In this document: positions 15,185 to 23,519 of the stretch, piece by piece
Layout: every line of letters begins with the position of its first letter
Numbering within the stretch: position 1 is the first letter of the stretch
Notes under the pieces: model-generated
What the model was told of the DNA's origin: nothing
The model's input: the letters and a program-made list of their open reading frames with translations, nothing else
The model's database searches: none
Translations under genes and position numbers: made by a program
Assembly: GCA_031370485.1 (NCBI GenBank)
Contig: JANMQK010000286.1
Location: 1 to 30,773 of the forward strand
Direction: 5' to 3'
Source: JANMQK01 sp031370485
Lineage (GTDB): Bacteria > Acidobacteriota > Polarisedimenticolia > Gp22-AA2
Length of the DNA: 30,773 nucleotides

Positions 15185-16033
15185 AACTCAAGGCCGAACG
15201 CGGGAGCGTCCAGATTCCGTACAGGACTGGCTGCCCTGTCGGGGCTCGTCGCAACGATAAGCGCCGCGACGCTGCTCTTCGCCGAACCGGCCGCAATCCC
15301 CTCCGCGGCAGGCGTCGCGCGCGCGGCAACGTTCCGGCCTGCGCCTTCACTGATCCTCCCCGGCTGGCAGGCGCCGGGTGCCTGGGCGCGGGGAGTTGAC
15401 GAGGACTCCGCCACCAGCGAGCCGAGCAACGCTTTCCGCGGTTCCTTCGTGGCCTCGCCCGGCAGCCTGCGGCCAGCCCTGGTCGTGCAGATCCCGGAGC
15501 AGATCGTAGGCCGCATGACGCGCGAGGCGCGCCGCCTGCAGCCCGGGGCGCTCCCGACGGCCTGGAGCCCGATGATCCTGGCGGATTCGCTGGCCGAGGC
15601 GGAGATGTCCCGGCAGGCTGAGAGAGTCATCACGCGGTCGTTCCGCCGGTCGCTCGATCAGCGCCTCGACGCCATAGCGGCCGCCACTCCCGGGATCGGA
15701 TCCACCCTCGCCATGCTGCAGGGGCTGGGGATGACCCTGCGGCGTCATGGCTCCGGGGATCCGGGACGGCTTGCCGACACCGAACCGGGGGCGATCGATC
15801 AGCCCCGGTTCACCGGGTCCGCCAGGTTGCGGCTCGACGCCCACCCCAGAATCCAGCTGGGCGCCGAGTATCTGAAATTCCGAGGGAGGATCGACCTGCC
15901 CCTGCTGTCCGGCGATCCCCTCCGTCTCACCCTCGACCGCGAGCTCACTCCCAGGTCCGCCGCCAGGCTGAGCGGCGGGATGGAGCGCGACGGACACAGA
16001 TGGGCCACGCTTGGCTTCACCGTGGCGTTCTGA
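15167..16033 (+). CDS. Exported protein, possibly a small outer-membrane protein
   Basis: The 288-residue frame starts at the ATG at 15167 or, equally well, at 15179 four codons later. Residues about 15-45 form a signal peptide (RFRTGLAALSGLVATISAATLLFAEPAA). The middle (about 100-190) is helical and charged, with IPEQIVGRMTREARR and LAEAEMSRQAERVITRSFRRSLDQRLDAI. The last 70 residues look like beta strands (ARLRLDAHPRIQLGAEYLKF, LRLTLDRELTPRSAARLSGGMERDGHRWATLGFTVAF) and end in Phe, as outer-membrane proteins do. No family is recognised. No Shine-Dalgarno precedes either ATG (the upstream TCCTCC is the opposite of one), which supports leaderless initiation. Its last 17 bases overlap the 3' end of pabB on the other strand. 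Confidence 0.65.
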   Translation: MQSSMQNSRPNAGASRFRTGLAALSGLVATISAATLLFAEPAAIPSAAGVARAATFRPAPSLILPGWQAPGAWARGVDEDSATSEPSNAFRGSFVASPGSLRPALVVQIPEQIVGRMTREARRLQPGALPTAWSPMILADSLAEAEMSRQAERVITRSFRRSLDQRLDAIAAATPGIGSTLAMLQGLGMTLRRHGSGDPGRLADTEPGAIDQPRFTGSARLRLDAHPRIQLGAEYLKFRGRIDLPLLSGDPLRLTLDRELTPRSAARLSGGMERDGHRWATLGFTVAF

Positions 16034-17507
16034 CCTCGGCCTCAATCCCGGCACTCAACACGTCCAGAAGCGCCCGGCCCTTGTCGAGGGTCTCCCGATA
16101 CTCCTGCTCGGGGACGGAGTCGGCCACGATGCCGCCGCCGACGCGCAGGGTCGCACGCCCGCGCGCGCACACGATGCTCCGGATCACGATATTGAAGTCC
16201 ATGCCGCCGTCGAGCGACAGGTAGCCCAGGCTCCCCGCGTAGACTCCCCGTTCCTCCCTTTCCAGCTCGTCGATCACCTCCATCGCCCGGACCTTCGGGG
16301 CCCCGGTCATCGACCCTCCCGGGAAGAGCGCGCGCAGCAGATCAATCCGGTCGCGGTCGTGCCGCAGGCTGCCTGCTACCGTTGAGACGAGGTGGTGCAC
16401 CGTGGCATAGGTTTCCAGGGCGCAGAGATCGCGCACGACGACACTCCCGGGCCGGCAGGCCCGCCCCAGGTCGTTCCTGACGAGGTCGGCGATCATCACA
16501 TTCTCGGCCCGGTCTTTGGCGCAGGAGGAGAGATCCTCGGCCAGGCGAGCGTCCTCGCCGGGGGTGGCGCCCCGGGGCCGCGTCCCCTTGATCGGGCTGC
16601 TCAGCGCCACCCCGTCGCGCAGCATCAGCAGGCGCTCGGGGGATGCCGATACGACCTGGAAGGGCCCGCCATCGATGAAGGCCGCAAATGGAGCCGGGTT
16701 CCGGACGCAAAGCGCCCGGAAGAGCGCCCGCGGATTCTCCTCGAACGGGCACTCGATCCGATGGGAGAGGTTGACCTGGTAAAGGTCTCCGGCCGCTATA
16801 TAGCCGAGGGCGCGCCCGATGCGCTCCAGGTACTCGGCTCGGGAGGTCCGGAACCGGGCCTCCCGGGGTCGCAGCGGAGGATCCTTTGGGCCGGCGCGCG
16901 CCGGGCGGGCGGCCTCGATGTGCGCGCGCAGTCCCGCCAGGCGGGCCCTGGCGATGCCTCGTCCCCTTCCGCTCCCATCGCCCACTTCGGGCGGCGCCAC
17001 GCTTTCCAACGCGACGAGAAACAGTCGCCGCTCGCGGTGGTCGAAAACGGCCGCCCGGTCATAGAGACCGAACCAGCAGTCCGGCAGGCCGGAAGGGTCG
17101 CGACCCGTCGCATCGGGCGGGAGCGGTTTTCTCCCGAGGCCGTACCCGAGGTAGCCGATCGCGCCACCGGTGAACGGAAGCCCGGCGACGCCCGGCACGG
17201 AGCCCGCCGGCGAAAGCGCCCGGAGAAGCTCAAACGGATCGTCGCAGCGGACCGTCTGGCTCTTTCGCCCGGTCCAACCGGCCCACTGAAGCGTCGCCTC
17301 CCCGTCCCGCACCGAGAGGACCAGCGGCGGGTCGGCTCCGAGGATCGAGTACCGCGCGGCCGGATGGCTCTCGAGGCCGCTCAGAAGAAGCGCCGCGTGG
17401 GGCTCGCTCCCGCAGGTTTCGAGGACCGCGAGGGGATCCACCCACTCCGGAATCTGCTCGATCAGCGGGGTCGCGGCGGGAGCGAACCAGCGGATCGCGT
17501 CATTCAC
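16017..17507 (-). CDS. pabB: Aminodeoxychorismate synthase component I
   Basis: The 496-residue protein is a full-length chorismate-binding enzyme. The N-terminal Trp/regulatory-type domain (about 1-190) is followed by the catalytic domain: LYQVNLSHRIECPF, SASPERLLML, SPIKGTRPRG, MIADLVRNDLGRACRPGSV, FPGGSMTGAPKVRAMEVIDELE and YAGSLGYLSLDGGMDFNIVIRS. The Lys in PIKGT is the feature that separates PabB from anthranilate synthase TrpE (PIAGT), so I assign it to p-aminobenzoate synthesis for folate: chorismate plus ammonia to 4-amino-4-deoxychorismate. No pabA glutaminase gene is seen in the window. It overlaps pabC by 8 bases and is probably translationally coupled to it. Confidence 0.92.
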   Translation of the reverse strand: MNDAIRWFAPAATPLIEQIPEWVDPLAVLETCGSEPHAALLLSGLESHPAARYSILGADPPLVLSVRDGEATLQWAGWTGRKSQTVRCDDPFELLRALSPAGSVPGVAGLPFTGGAIGYLGYGLGRKPLPPDATGRDPSGLPDCWFGLYDRAAVFDHRERRLFLVALESVAPPEVGDGSGRGRGIARARLAGLRAHIEAARPARAGPKDPPLRPREARFRTSRAEYLERIGRALGYIAAGDLYQVNLSHRIECPFEENPRALFRALCVRNPAPFAAFIDGGPFQVVSASPERLLMLRDGVALSSPIKGTRPRGATPGEDARLAEDLSSCAKDRAENVMIADLVRNDLGRACRPGSVVVRDLCALETYATVHHLVSTVAGSLRHDRDRIDLLRALFPGGSMTGAPKVRAMEVIDELEREERGVYAGSLGYLSLDGGMDFNIVIRSIVCARGRATLRVGGGIVADSVPEQEYRETLDKGRALLDVLSAGIEAEVRTPR

Positions 17508-18363
17508 CGGAGCACTCGCGTGCGACGAGATCCGCGTAGCGCCTCTGGAGATCGCGCGTCACGGGCCCCGGCCGGCCGCCCCCCGCCGGCCGCCCGTCTA
17601 CACCGACGACCGGAAGCACCTCCCAGGAGGTGTTCGTCAGGAACGCTTCCTCGGCCCGCTCGAGGCGCCCGACGGGAAGCCGCTCCTCGACCACCGGGAC
17701 GCCGGCCTCCCGCGCCTGTTCGATGATAGCCTCGCGCGTGATGCCGGGCAGGCTGCCGTCGGCGATGGCCGGCGTGCAGAGCCGCCCCTCTGAGACCAGG
17801 AAAAGGTTGCTCGCCGTCCCCTCCGTGATACAGCCCGACGCGTCGACCCAGACCGACTCGAACGCCCCGCGCTGATGCGCCTCGCGCCGGGCCAGCACGG
17901 AGACGAGCCGGCTGGTGGTCTTGATGGAGGAATCGAGGACCTCCGCCGGCATGGCCCGCCTCCGCGCGATCGCCACCTCGACGCCCCGCTCGCGAAGCCG
18001 CTGGTCGATTCCCGCGAACGGCACCGCCGAAATGACGACCGTCGGGGGCCCCGGGGCGTCGACATAGTCCCCGGGACGGCCCGGCCCCCGGGTCACCGTG
18101 AGCCGGATCCGCGCGTCGCGCAGCCTTTCCGCGTCCAGCAGCTCGCGCACCGCGAGCGCGAGCAGGTCAGTCCCGGGGAGCGTGAGGTCGATCAGGGACG
18201 CGGATTGCTCGAGGCGCGTGAGGTGGCGGTCGAGCCGGAACACCCTGCCGTTCCGGGCCCGCATCGATTCGAAGATCCCGTCGCCGAAGAGGAACCCGCG
18301 GTCGAAGACCGAGACCCGCGCTTCGGTGTCAGGGACGATCCGCCCGTTGAGATGGACGCGCAC
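17500..18363 (-). CDS. pabC: Class IV PLP aminotransferase, probable aminodeoxychorismate lyase
   Basis: The 287-residue length and motifs fit the fold-type IV PLP family: VSVFDRGFLFGDGIFESMRA (18-37), the PLP lysine Lys148 in DSSIKTTSRLVSVLARREA, ITEGTASNLFLV, and SLPGITREAIIEQAREAG. The family includes D-amino acid and branched-chain aminotransferases, which look much alike; the overlap with pabB is the main reason to choose aminodeoxychorismate lyase (4-amino-4-deoxychorismate to p-aminobenzoate plus pyruvate). The GTG start directly follows the TAG of mqnE with no gap, so coupling to mqnE translation is likely. An alternative role as a D-alanine or branched-chain aminotransferase cannot be excluded. 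Confidence 0.82.
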   Translation of the reverse strand: MRVHLNGRIVPDTEARVSVFDRGFLFGDGIFESMRARNGRVFRLDRHLTRLEQSASLIDLTLPGTDLLALAVRELLDAERLRDARIRLTVTRGPGRPGDYVDAPGPPTVVISAVPFAGIDQRLRERGVEVAIARRRAMPAEVLDSSIKTTSRLVSVLARREAHQRGAFESVWVDASGCITEGTASNLFLVSEGRLCTPAIADGSLPGITREAIIEQAREAGVPVVEERLPVGRLERAEEAFLTNTSWEVLPVVGVDGRPAGGGRPGPVTRDLQRRYADLVARECSGE

Positions 18364-19554
18364 CTAGCGGGCGGCCTCCGCGGCGGCGGCGAGTCCTTCC
18401 GGGGCGCGGCCGGGGACGCGCGGGAGTCCGGGCTGCCGGGCTGCGGCGGGCAGCGGCCCGACGGCGTTGTAGAGAGTGTCGCGCTCCACCGGGACGCGCC
18501 CCGCCTCCTCGATCAGCGCGATGAGGCGCTCCCTGGCCACCCGCTGCGGCGATTCCGCCCCGGCGCGGTGGAAGATCTCCTCGCTCACCACCGTGCCGTC
18601 CAAGTCGTCCGCCCCGAAATGCAGCCCCGCCTGGGCGACCCGCGGTGTCATCATGATCCAGTAGGCCTTGATGTGCGGGAAGTTGTCGAGCATCAGGCGC
18701 CCCACCGCCAGCTGGCGCAGGTCGTCCGCGGCGGAGGGTTTCAGCAGGTGCGACAGCCGCGTATTCTCCGGATGGAAGGCGAGGGGGATGAAGGCCATGA
18801 AGCCGGACGTCTCGTCCTGCGCCTCGCGGAGCAGGATCATGTGGTCGATCCGCTCCTCGATGGTCTCGACATGCCCGTAGAGCATGGTGGCGTTGCTCTT
18901 CAGGCCGAGCCGGTGCGCCGTCTTGGCGATCTCCATCCAGGCGCGGTGATCGATCTTCCCCTTGAACAGGACCTGGTGGGCGTGGTCGGTGAGGATCTCG
19001 GCGCCGCCGCCCGGGATCGAGCCGAGGCCGGCCTCCTTCAGCCGCAGCAATACCTCCTCGGCCGTCATCGAGAAGTTTTCGGCCATGGCCGCGATCTCGA
19101 CCATCGTGAAGGCCTTGACGTGCACCTCGGGGCGCACCCGCTTCATGGTGCGGATGACGTCGGTGTAGTAGCTGAATGGCAGATCCGGATTGACGCCGCC
19201 GACCATGTGAATCTCGCGGATCGGCTCGTCGATCTGGTCCATCATCCGCTTCTCGACCTCCTGCATCGAGAGGACGTAGGCATCGGGCTGCTTCGCGGTA
19301 CGGTAGAACGCGCAGAACTTGCATCCCGCGACACAGATGTTCGTGTGGTTGATGTGCTGGTTGACGATGTAGTAGGCGGTGTGGCCGTGCATCCTCTCGC
19401 GCACGTGATTCGCCAGGGCTCCGACCGCCAGGAGGTCGGGGTGCCGGTAGAGGGCCAGGCCCTCGTCGCGCGTCAGCCGCCCGCCGGAGAGCACCTTGAG
19501 GGCGATACCGCCCAGCCCGGCCTGCTCGATATAGCGCTGCTGCAGCGGTGTCAT
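18364..19554 (-). CDS. mqnE: Aminofutalosine synthase (radical SAM)
   Basis: The 396-residue protein starts at the ATG at 19554; the frame is open further upstream, but that part is antisense to nothing meaningful and lies inside thiC. The radical SAM cluster motif CVAGCKFC (Cys74, 78, 81) follows YYIVNQHINHTNI. IHMVGGVNPDLPFSYY, LGSIPGGGAEI, SNATMLYGHVETIEERIDH, FIPLAFHPENT and AQAGLHFGADDLDGTVVSEEI match MqnE. The enzyme joins 3-(1-carboxyvinyloxy)benzoate to adenosine-derived radical chemistry to make aminofutalosine, the committed step of the alternative menaquinone route. MqnC and CofH are close relatives but lack this exact combination. It sits 5 bases after thiC and directly before pabC. 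The C-terminal 25 residues are Ala/Pro-rich and probably disordered. Confidence 0.88.
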   Translation of the reverse strand: MTPLQQRYIEQAGLGGIALKVLSGGRLTRDEGLALYRHPDLLAVGALANHVRERMHGHTAYYIVNQHINHTNICVAGCKFCAFYRTAKQPDAYVLSMQEVEKRMMDQIDEPIREIHMVGGVNPDLPFSYYTDVIRTMKRVRPEVHVKAFTMVEIAAMAENFSMTAEEVLLRLKEAGLGSIPGGGAEILTDHAHQVLFKGKIDHRAWMEIAKTAHRLGLKSNATMLYGHVETIEERIDHMILLREAQDETSGFMAFIPLAFHPENTRLSHLLKPSAADDLRQLAVGRLMLDNFPHIKAYWIMMTPRVAQAGLHFGADDLDGTVVSEEIFHRAGAESPQRVARERLIALIEEAGRVPVERDTLYNAVGPLPAAARQPGLPRVPGRAPEGLAAAAEAAR

Positions 19555-19559
19555 CGGGC

Positions 19560-20960
19560 TCAGGCCTCCGGGGCCTTCGCCTGGGAAACCGACCTGCGGT
19601 ACTCCGGCGAGCCGACCCGCACGTGCCGGTGGGTCGCATCGTCGGCACCGGGGACACCGGGGGCGCCGGGGACACCGGGGGCCATCGTCTCCCCGAGTTT
19701 GGCGCGCGTGTTCTCGAGCGCCATCGAGCAGAGCGTCCCGCACATGGTGCAGACCGCCTTGTCGTAGTCCTCGCTCATTCTCCGGATTTCGCGCGCCTTC
19801 TCGGGGTCGAGCGACAGGCGGTACTGCCCCTCCCAGTCGAGATTCTTGCGGTAGATCGACATCTGCCGGTCCCGCTCGACGGCCCCGGGGACACGCTTCG
19901 CCATGTCGCCGGAGTGCGCGGCTATCTTCGTCGCGAGGACACCGTCGCGCACGTCCTGGACCGTCGGCAGCCTCAGGTGTTCGGCGGGCGTGAGGTAGCA
20001 GAGGACATCGGCGCCGGCGGCGGAGGCGACCGCCCCGCCGATGGCCCCCGTGATGTGGTCGTACCCCGCCCCGATGTCGGTCGTGAGCGGGCCCAGGACA
20101 TAGAACGGCGCCCCGTGGCAGACCCGCTTCTCGAGCGTCACGTTGGCCACGATCTGATCGATCGGCACGTGCCCGGGGCCCTCGATCATCACCTGGACGC
20201 TGCGCTCGTGGGCCCGGCGCGTAAGCTCGCCCAGCGTCAGGAGTTCGGTGAGCTGCGCCGCGTCGGTGGCGTCGGCCGTGGCGCCCGGGCGTATGCCATC
20301 CCCGAGGGACAGGGTCATGTCGTATTCGAAGGCGATGTCGAGGAGGCGGTCGTACTGCACCAGGAGGGGATTCTCCTCCTCCCGCCGCGCGATCCAGGAG
20401 GCCAGCATCGAGCCCCCGCGCGAGACGATGCCGGCGACACGCCCGTCCTGATCCACGCGCCGCACCGCCTCGCGTGTCACGCCGCAATGGACGGTCACGA
20501 AGTCGAGGCCGTCTTTAGCATGCTGCTCGATTGTCCCGAACAGGTCGTCGGCCGTCATGTCATGGACCGACCCGCGGTCGGCGACTGCCTGGTAGATCGG
20601 CACCGAGCCCAGGATGACGCCGCAGCGGCGGAGGATCTCGCGGCGCACATGGTCCAGCTCGTCGCCCGTGGAGAGATCCATGATCATCTCGGCGCCGCAG
20701 GCGATGGCCACCCGCAGCTTCTCGATCTCCTCGTGCAGCTGCTGATGGTGGCCGGACGTGCCGATATTGGCGTTGACCTTCGTGGAGAGGCCGCTGCCCA
20801 CGCCAATGGGATTGAAATCATGGTTCACGTTCTTGGGGATGATCGCGGCACCGCAGGCTATCCTGCGCCGCAGCTCCTCGGGATCCATCCCTTCGACGGC
20901 CGCGACGTATTTCATCTCGTCCGTGGTCCTGCCGCGCTTCGCCTCTTCCATCTGGGTCAT
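19560..20960 (-). CDS. thiC: ThiC-family radical SAM enzyme (HMP-phosphate synthase; BzaF possible)
   Basis: The start is the ATG at 20960, with GAGGAG 8 bases upstream (466 residues). It is the short form without the plant/enterobacterial N-terminal domain. PKNVNHDFNPIGVGSGLSTKVNANIGTSG, EMIMDLSTGD, SLGDGIRPG, QVMIEGPGHVPIDQI and GPLTTDIGAGYDHI are ThiC landmarks. ThiC converts aminoimidazole ribotide to the thiamine pyrimidine HMP-P using a C-terminal 4Fe-4S cluster. Here the cluster motif is CTMCGTLC (Cys404, 407, 411), one residue shorter than the CX2CX4C of well-studied ThiC. The paralogue BzaF makes 5-hydroxybenzimidazole for cobamides from the same substrate, so that role is possible. 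No TPP riboswitch is seen; the gene follows rny by 10 bases. A Gly-X-Y mini-repeat follows the cluster motif. Confidence 0.88.
   Translation of the reverse strand: MTQMEEAKRGRTTDEMKYVAAVEGMDPEELRRRIACGAAIIPKNVNHDFNPIGVGSGLSTKVNANIGTSGHHQQLHEEIEKLRVAIACGAEMIMDLSTGDELDHVRREILRRCGVILGSVPIYQAVADRGSVHDMTADDLFGTIEQHAKDGLDFVTVHCGVTREAVRRVDQDGRVAGIVSRGGSMLASWIARREEENPLLVQYDRLLDIAFEYDMTLSLGDGIRPGATADATDAAQLTELLTLGELTRRAHERSVQVMIEGPGHVPIDQIVANVTLEKRVCHGAPFYVLGPLTTDIGAGYDHITGAIGGAVASAAGADVLCYLTPAEHLRLPTVQDVRDGVLATKIAAHSGDMAKRVPGAVERDRQMSIYRKNLDWEGQYRLSLDPEKAREIRRMSEDYDKAVCTMCGTLCSMALENTRAKLGETMAPGVPGAPGVPGADDATHRHVRVGSPEYRRSVSQAKAPEA
19645..19680 (+). repeat. Two 18-base repeats encoding a collagen-like stretch in ThiC
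   Basis: GCACCGGGGACACCGGGG (19645-19662) is followed by a copy with one mismatch (19663-19680). In the thiC frame this gives APGVPGAPGVPGA, a short Gly-X-Y-like run in the C-terminal tail after the iron-sulfur motif. It probably arose by tandem duplication and lies in a disordered tail. Confidence 0.75.
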
Positions 20961-20970
20961 GGGGGGCTCC

Positions 20971-22542
20971 TCAGTGCGCCGTCTCGGTCGCACGCATCTC
21001 GCGAATCACTGTCACCTTGATACGTCCGGGGTACTCCATCTGGGCCTGGATCTTCTTGGCCAGCTCCGCGGCCAGAAGGGCCAGTTGATCGTCGTCGACC
21101 TTGTCGGGGCGCGCGATAACGCGGATCTCCCGTCCTGCCTGAATGGCATACGATTGCTCGACACCCTCCGTGCCGTTCGCCAGCCCTTCCAACTGCTCGA
21201 TGCGCTGGACGTAGTCCACGACGTTCTTGCGCCGCGCTCCGGGGCGGGAGCCCGAGATCGCGTCTCCCGCGGACACGAGGACGGAGATCGGGTGGATCAT
21301 CTCGACGTCGTCGTGGTGCGACCCGATGGCGTTGATGACAATCGGATGCTCCTTGTAGCGCGTGGCCACCTCGACCCCGATCTCGGGATGCGTCCCCTCG
21401 CGCTCGAAGTCTATCGCCTTGCCGATGTCGTGGAACAACCCCGCGCGTTTCGCCATCGAGTCGTCGAGCCTCAGCTCGGAGGCCATGATCGAGCAGAGCT
21501 TCGCAACCTCGATCGAGTGCATCAGGACGTTCTGCCCGTAGGAGGTCCGGTACCGCAGACGCCCCAGGGTGCGCACCATCTCCGGATGGACCCCGTTGAT
21601 GCCGAGCTCCTTCAAGGCCTCCTGGCCCGCCTTCAGCATCTGCTCCTCGACGCGGGCCTGGAACTTCACGACGAGCTCCTCGATGCGGCCCGGGTTGATG
21701 TTTCCTTCCTTGATCAGCCGATCGAGGGTCAGCCGGGCAACCTCCCTCTTGATGGGGTTGAAGCAGGAGAGCACCAGGGCCCCGGGCTGCTCGTCCATCA
21801 GCAGCTGCACGCCGGTCGCGCGCTCGAAGGCGCGGATGTTCCTGCCCTCGTGGCCGATGATGCGCCCCTTCATCTTGTCGCCGTTCAGGGGGAAGGTCGA
21901 GACGCTGCGCTCGGCGGACCAATCGGAGGCGGTGCGCTCGATCGCGAGAGAGATGATTTTCCCGGCCTCGACCTCGGCCTTCTTCTGGGCCTCCTCGCGG
22001 GCCTCGCGCACCATCTTGGCCGCCTCGAAGCGGACCTCCTGCTTCATATTGGTCAGCAGCATCTGCTTCGCGTCCTCGGTGGACATTCCGGTGATCTTGA
22101 CGAGGCGGGCATTGAGGTCCTCACCCAGCTTGCGGCAGCGCTCTCTATCGCGGCCCACCTGGGCCCGGACTTTCTCCAGCTCGGCTTCGCTGCCTTCCTG
22201 GTCCTTCTCCCGGCTGCGCATCCGCGAGTCCCGTTCCCGCAGCCCGGCTTCCCGCTCGTCGAGCGCGCGCTGCAGCTCCTGCGCTTCGCGCGCCTTGGTC
22301 CGCAGATCCTGCTCGAGCCGCGCCTTGGTCTTGAGCCACTCCTGGCGCGCTTCCACCAGTGCTTGGCGCTTGTGGGTTTCCGCCTCGGAGCGGGTCTGAC
22401 GAAGAATGTCCTGGGCTTCTTTTCGCGCCTTCTCGACCTCGGTGCGGCGCAAGCGGGTCTTCAGAAACCAACCGAGAATCGCCCCGCCCGCTAGGCCGAG
22501 CAGAACTCCCGGGGCGAGGACGTTGATGATGGACGTGCCCAT
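20971..22542 (-). CDS. rny: Ribonuclease Y
   Basis: The 523-residue length equals that of typical RNase Y. A single N-terminal membrane helix (VLAPGVLLGLAGGAILGWFL) anchors it; a long charged coiled coil follows (about 30-200). The KH domain carries IIGHEGRNIRAFE (about residues 230-245) and the HD domain carries GLFHDIGKAIDFE (about 365-380) with SHHDDVE. It is a membrane-bound endonuclease that starts mRNA decay. AGGAGG lies 7 bases before the ATG, an excellent site. It is the first protein gene of a probable operon with thiC, mqnE, pabC and pabB, preceded by a leader of about 450 bases. Confidence 0.96.
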   Translation of the reverse strand: MGTSIINVLAPGVLLGLAGGAILGWFLKTRLRRTEVEKARKEAQDILRQTRSEAETHKRQALVEARQEWLKTKARLEQDLRTKAREAQELQRALDEREAGLRERDSRMRSREKDQEGSEAELEKVRAQVGRDRERCRKLGEDLNARLVKITGMSTEDAKQMLLTNMKQEVRFEAAKMVREAREEAQKKAEVEAGKIISLAIERTASDWSAERSVSTFPLNGDKMKGRIIGHEGRNIRAFERATGVQLLMDEQPGALVLSCFNPIKREVARLTLDRLIKEGNINPGRIEELVVKFQARVEEQMLKAGQEALKELGINGVHPEMVRTLGRLRYRTSYGQNVLMHSIEVAKLCSIMASELRLDDSMAKRAGLFHDIGKAIDFEREGTHPEIGVEVATRYKEHPIVINAIGSHHDDVEMIHPISVLVSAGDAISGSRPGARRKNVVDYVQRIEQLEGLANGTEGVEQSYAIQAGREIRVIARPDKVDDDQLALLAAELAKKIQAQMEYPGRIKVTVIREMRATETAH

Positions 22543-22744
22543 GCCGTGCCTCCTGCGCCGCCGATGATGAAACGGCGCGGCGGGATCCTCGCCCGGTCAT
22601 GGGCCCCATTCCCAATCGTCGACACCCCCCGGCCCGCTCCGGGAGCGCCCGGTGGGCGCCTCCGGGATCGTGGCGCCGCACCGTCGTCCCCGTGGTCGGG
22701 GTCGCCTCGGCGGATTTGGCAAGGGGTGATGGGATTGCGAAGGA

Positions 22745-22993
22745 GCAAAAGGGGGGAATGGGAGGGGCGCAAAAGTTCGTGACCCCGGGTCTTGCTGACG
22801 CACATCGTCAAGTCGGCTGGTTCCACGTCGCGTCGACCTGCCTGCTTAAGAGGCCCCGGGACCGCGGTCGAGGAGCCTGGTTATCGTGCCGTCCGTGCGC
22901 CACCCCGCCCCCCCTTCATCGGCCGGACCCGAATGGGCCCGGCGTCAGGTGCCGGGTGAAAGGATCATTCAGGCGCAAACGCGCGCCACCTTC
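22745..22993 (-). ncRNA. ssrS: Candidate 6S RNA in the rny leader
   Basis: The 531-base stretch 22543-23073 has no convincing gene. A promoter at 23000-23029 would start transcription near 22993. The RNA can fold as one long irregular hairpin: GGCGCA (22890-22895) with TGCGCC (22766-22771), CGGGTC with GACCCG (22926-22931 with 22786-22791) in an alternative closing, GACGGCAC with GTGCGTC, and TCGACC with GGTCGA. Around 22818-22855 it reads GCCTCTTAAGCAGG, GTCGACG and later GGAACC, in the same order as GCCTTAAAACTGCGACGAC...TTGAACC of E. coli 6S RNA. Ends are approximate and competing pairings exist. 6S RNA binds RNA polymerase, and in E. coli its gene lies next to zapA. The position before rny supports the call but does not prove it. 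Confidence 0.4.
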
Positions 22994-22999
22994 GGGCGA

Positions 23000-23029
23000 A
23001 GTATAGCACCCCGCGGCGCAGGGACGCAA
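23000..23029 (-). promoter_or_regulatory. Predicted promoter of the rny leader / 6S candidate
   Basis: On the minus strand TTGCGT (23024-23029) and TATACT (23000-23005) are separated by 18 bases. It lies just after the moaE stop and faces the rny operon. Confidence 0.5.
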
Positions 23030-23073
23030 CGCGCCGAACTCCCGGATCTTCCCCGATCCGGGGGCTCCATACG

Positions 23074-23511
23074 TCAGGCCTCCCGTTGGCACGATTCGGG
23101 GCCCTCGAGCCAGACGGCGCCGTCCTCGTAGAACTCCTTCTTCCAGATGGGAGCGCTGGCCTTCACGCGGTCGATGGCGTGGGCGCAGGCGGCCAGCGCC
23201 TCGCGCCGGTGGGCCGCCCCCACCGCGATGATGACGCTAAGGTCGCCGATTTCCAGGGCGCCGATACGGTGCAGCAGGGCGACATGAGGGGTGGCGAACC
23301 GCTCTTCGACCTCCCGGCCGATGGCCTCGAGCACCGCCCGGGCCATCTCCTCGTAGGCGTGGTACTCGAGCCGGACGACCCGGCGGCCGGCATGATGGTC
23401 GCGCACGATACCCGCGAAGGTGGCGATGGCGCCGTGGTCCGGCCGGCGGACCGCATCGACGGCTTCCTGCAGCCCGATCGGTCCATGGACGATGCGGAAA
23501 AGCCCCGGCAT
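23074..23511 (-). CDS. moaE: Molybdopterin synthase catalytic subunit
   Basis: The 145-residue protein matches MoaE over its whole length: ATFAGIVRDHHAGRRVVRLEYHAYEEMA (30-57), ALLHRIGALEIGDLSVIIAVGAAHRREALAACAHAIDRVKASAPIWKKEF (78-127) and the final GAVWLE. Lys124/Lys125 in WKKE is the conserved catalytic position. With MoaD it inserts two sulfurs into precursor Z (cPMP) to make molybdopterin. GGGAG lies 4 bases before the ATG at 23511, and moaD ends 8 bases upstream. The only molybdenum-cofactor genes in the window are moaD and moaE. Confidence 0.95.
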   Translation of the reverse strand: MPGLFRIVHGPIGLQEAVDAVRRPDHGAIATFAGIVRDHHAGRRVVRLEYHAYEEMARAVLEAIGREVEERFATPHVALLHRIGALEIGDLSVIIAVGAAHRREALAACAHAIDRVKASAPIWKKEFYEDGAVWLEGPESCQREA

Positions 23512-23519
23512 GCTACTCC

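Noticed and set aside
19645..19680. Gly-X-Y repeat in thiC as a phase-variation switch
   Set aside because: The unit is 18 bases, a multiple of 3, so copy-number change would not shift the frame, and there are only two copies.
17875..21020. Two long plus-strand open frames (about 630 and 490 codons) opposite pabC, mqnE and thiC
   Set aside because: They span several well-identified genes on the other strand and show composition typical of antisense frames, such as HPLA and VERP runs, with no domain.
20758..22494. A 578-codon plus-strand open frame opposite rny
   Set aside because: It is antisense to RNase Y, whose motifs are complete; no promoter or ribosome site supports it.
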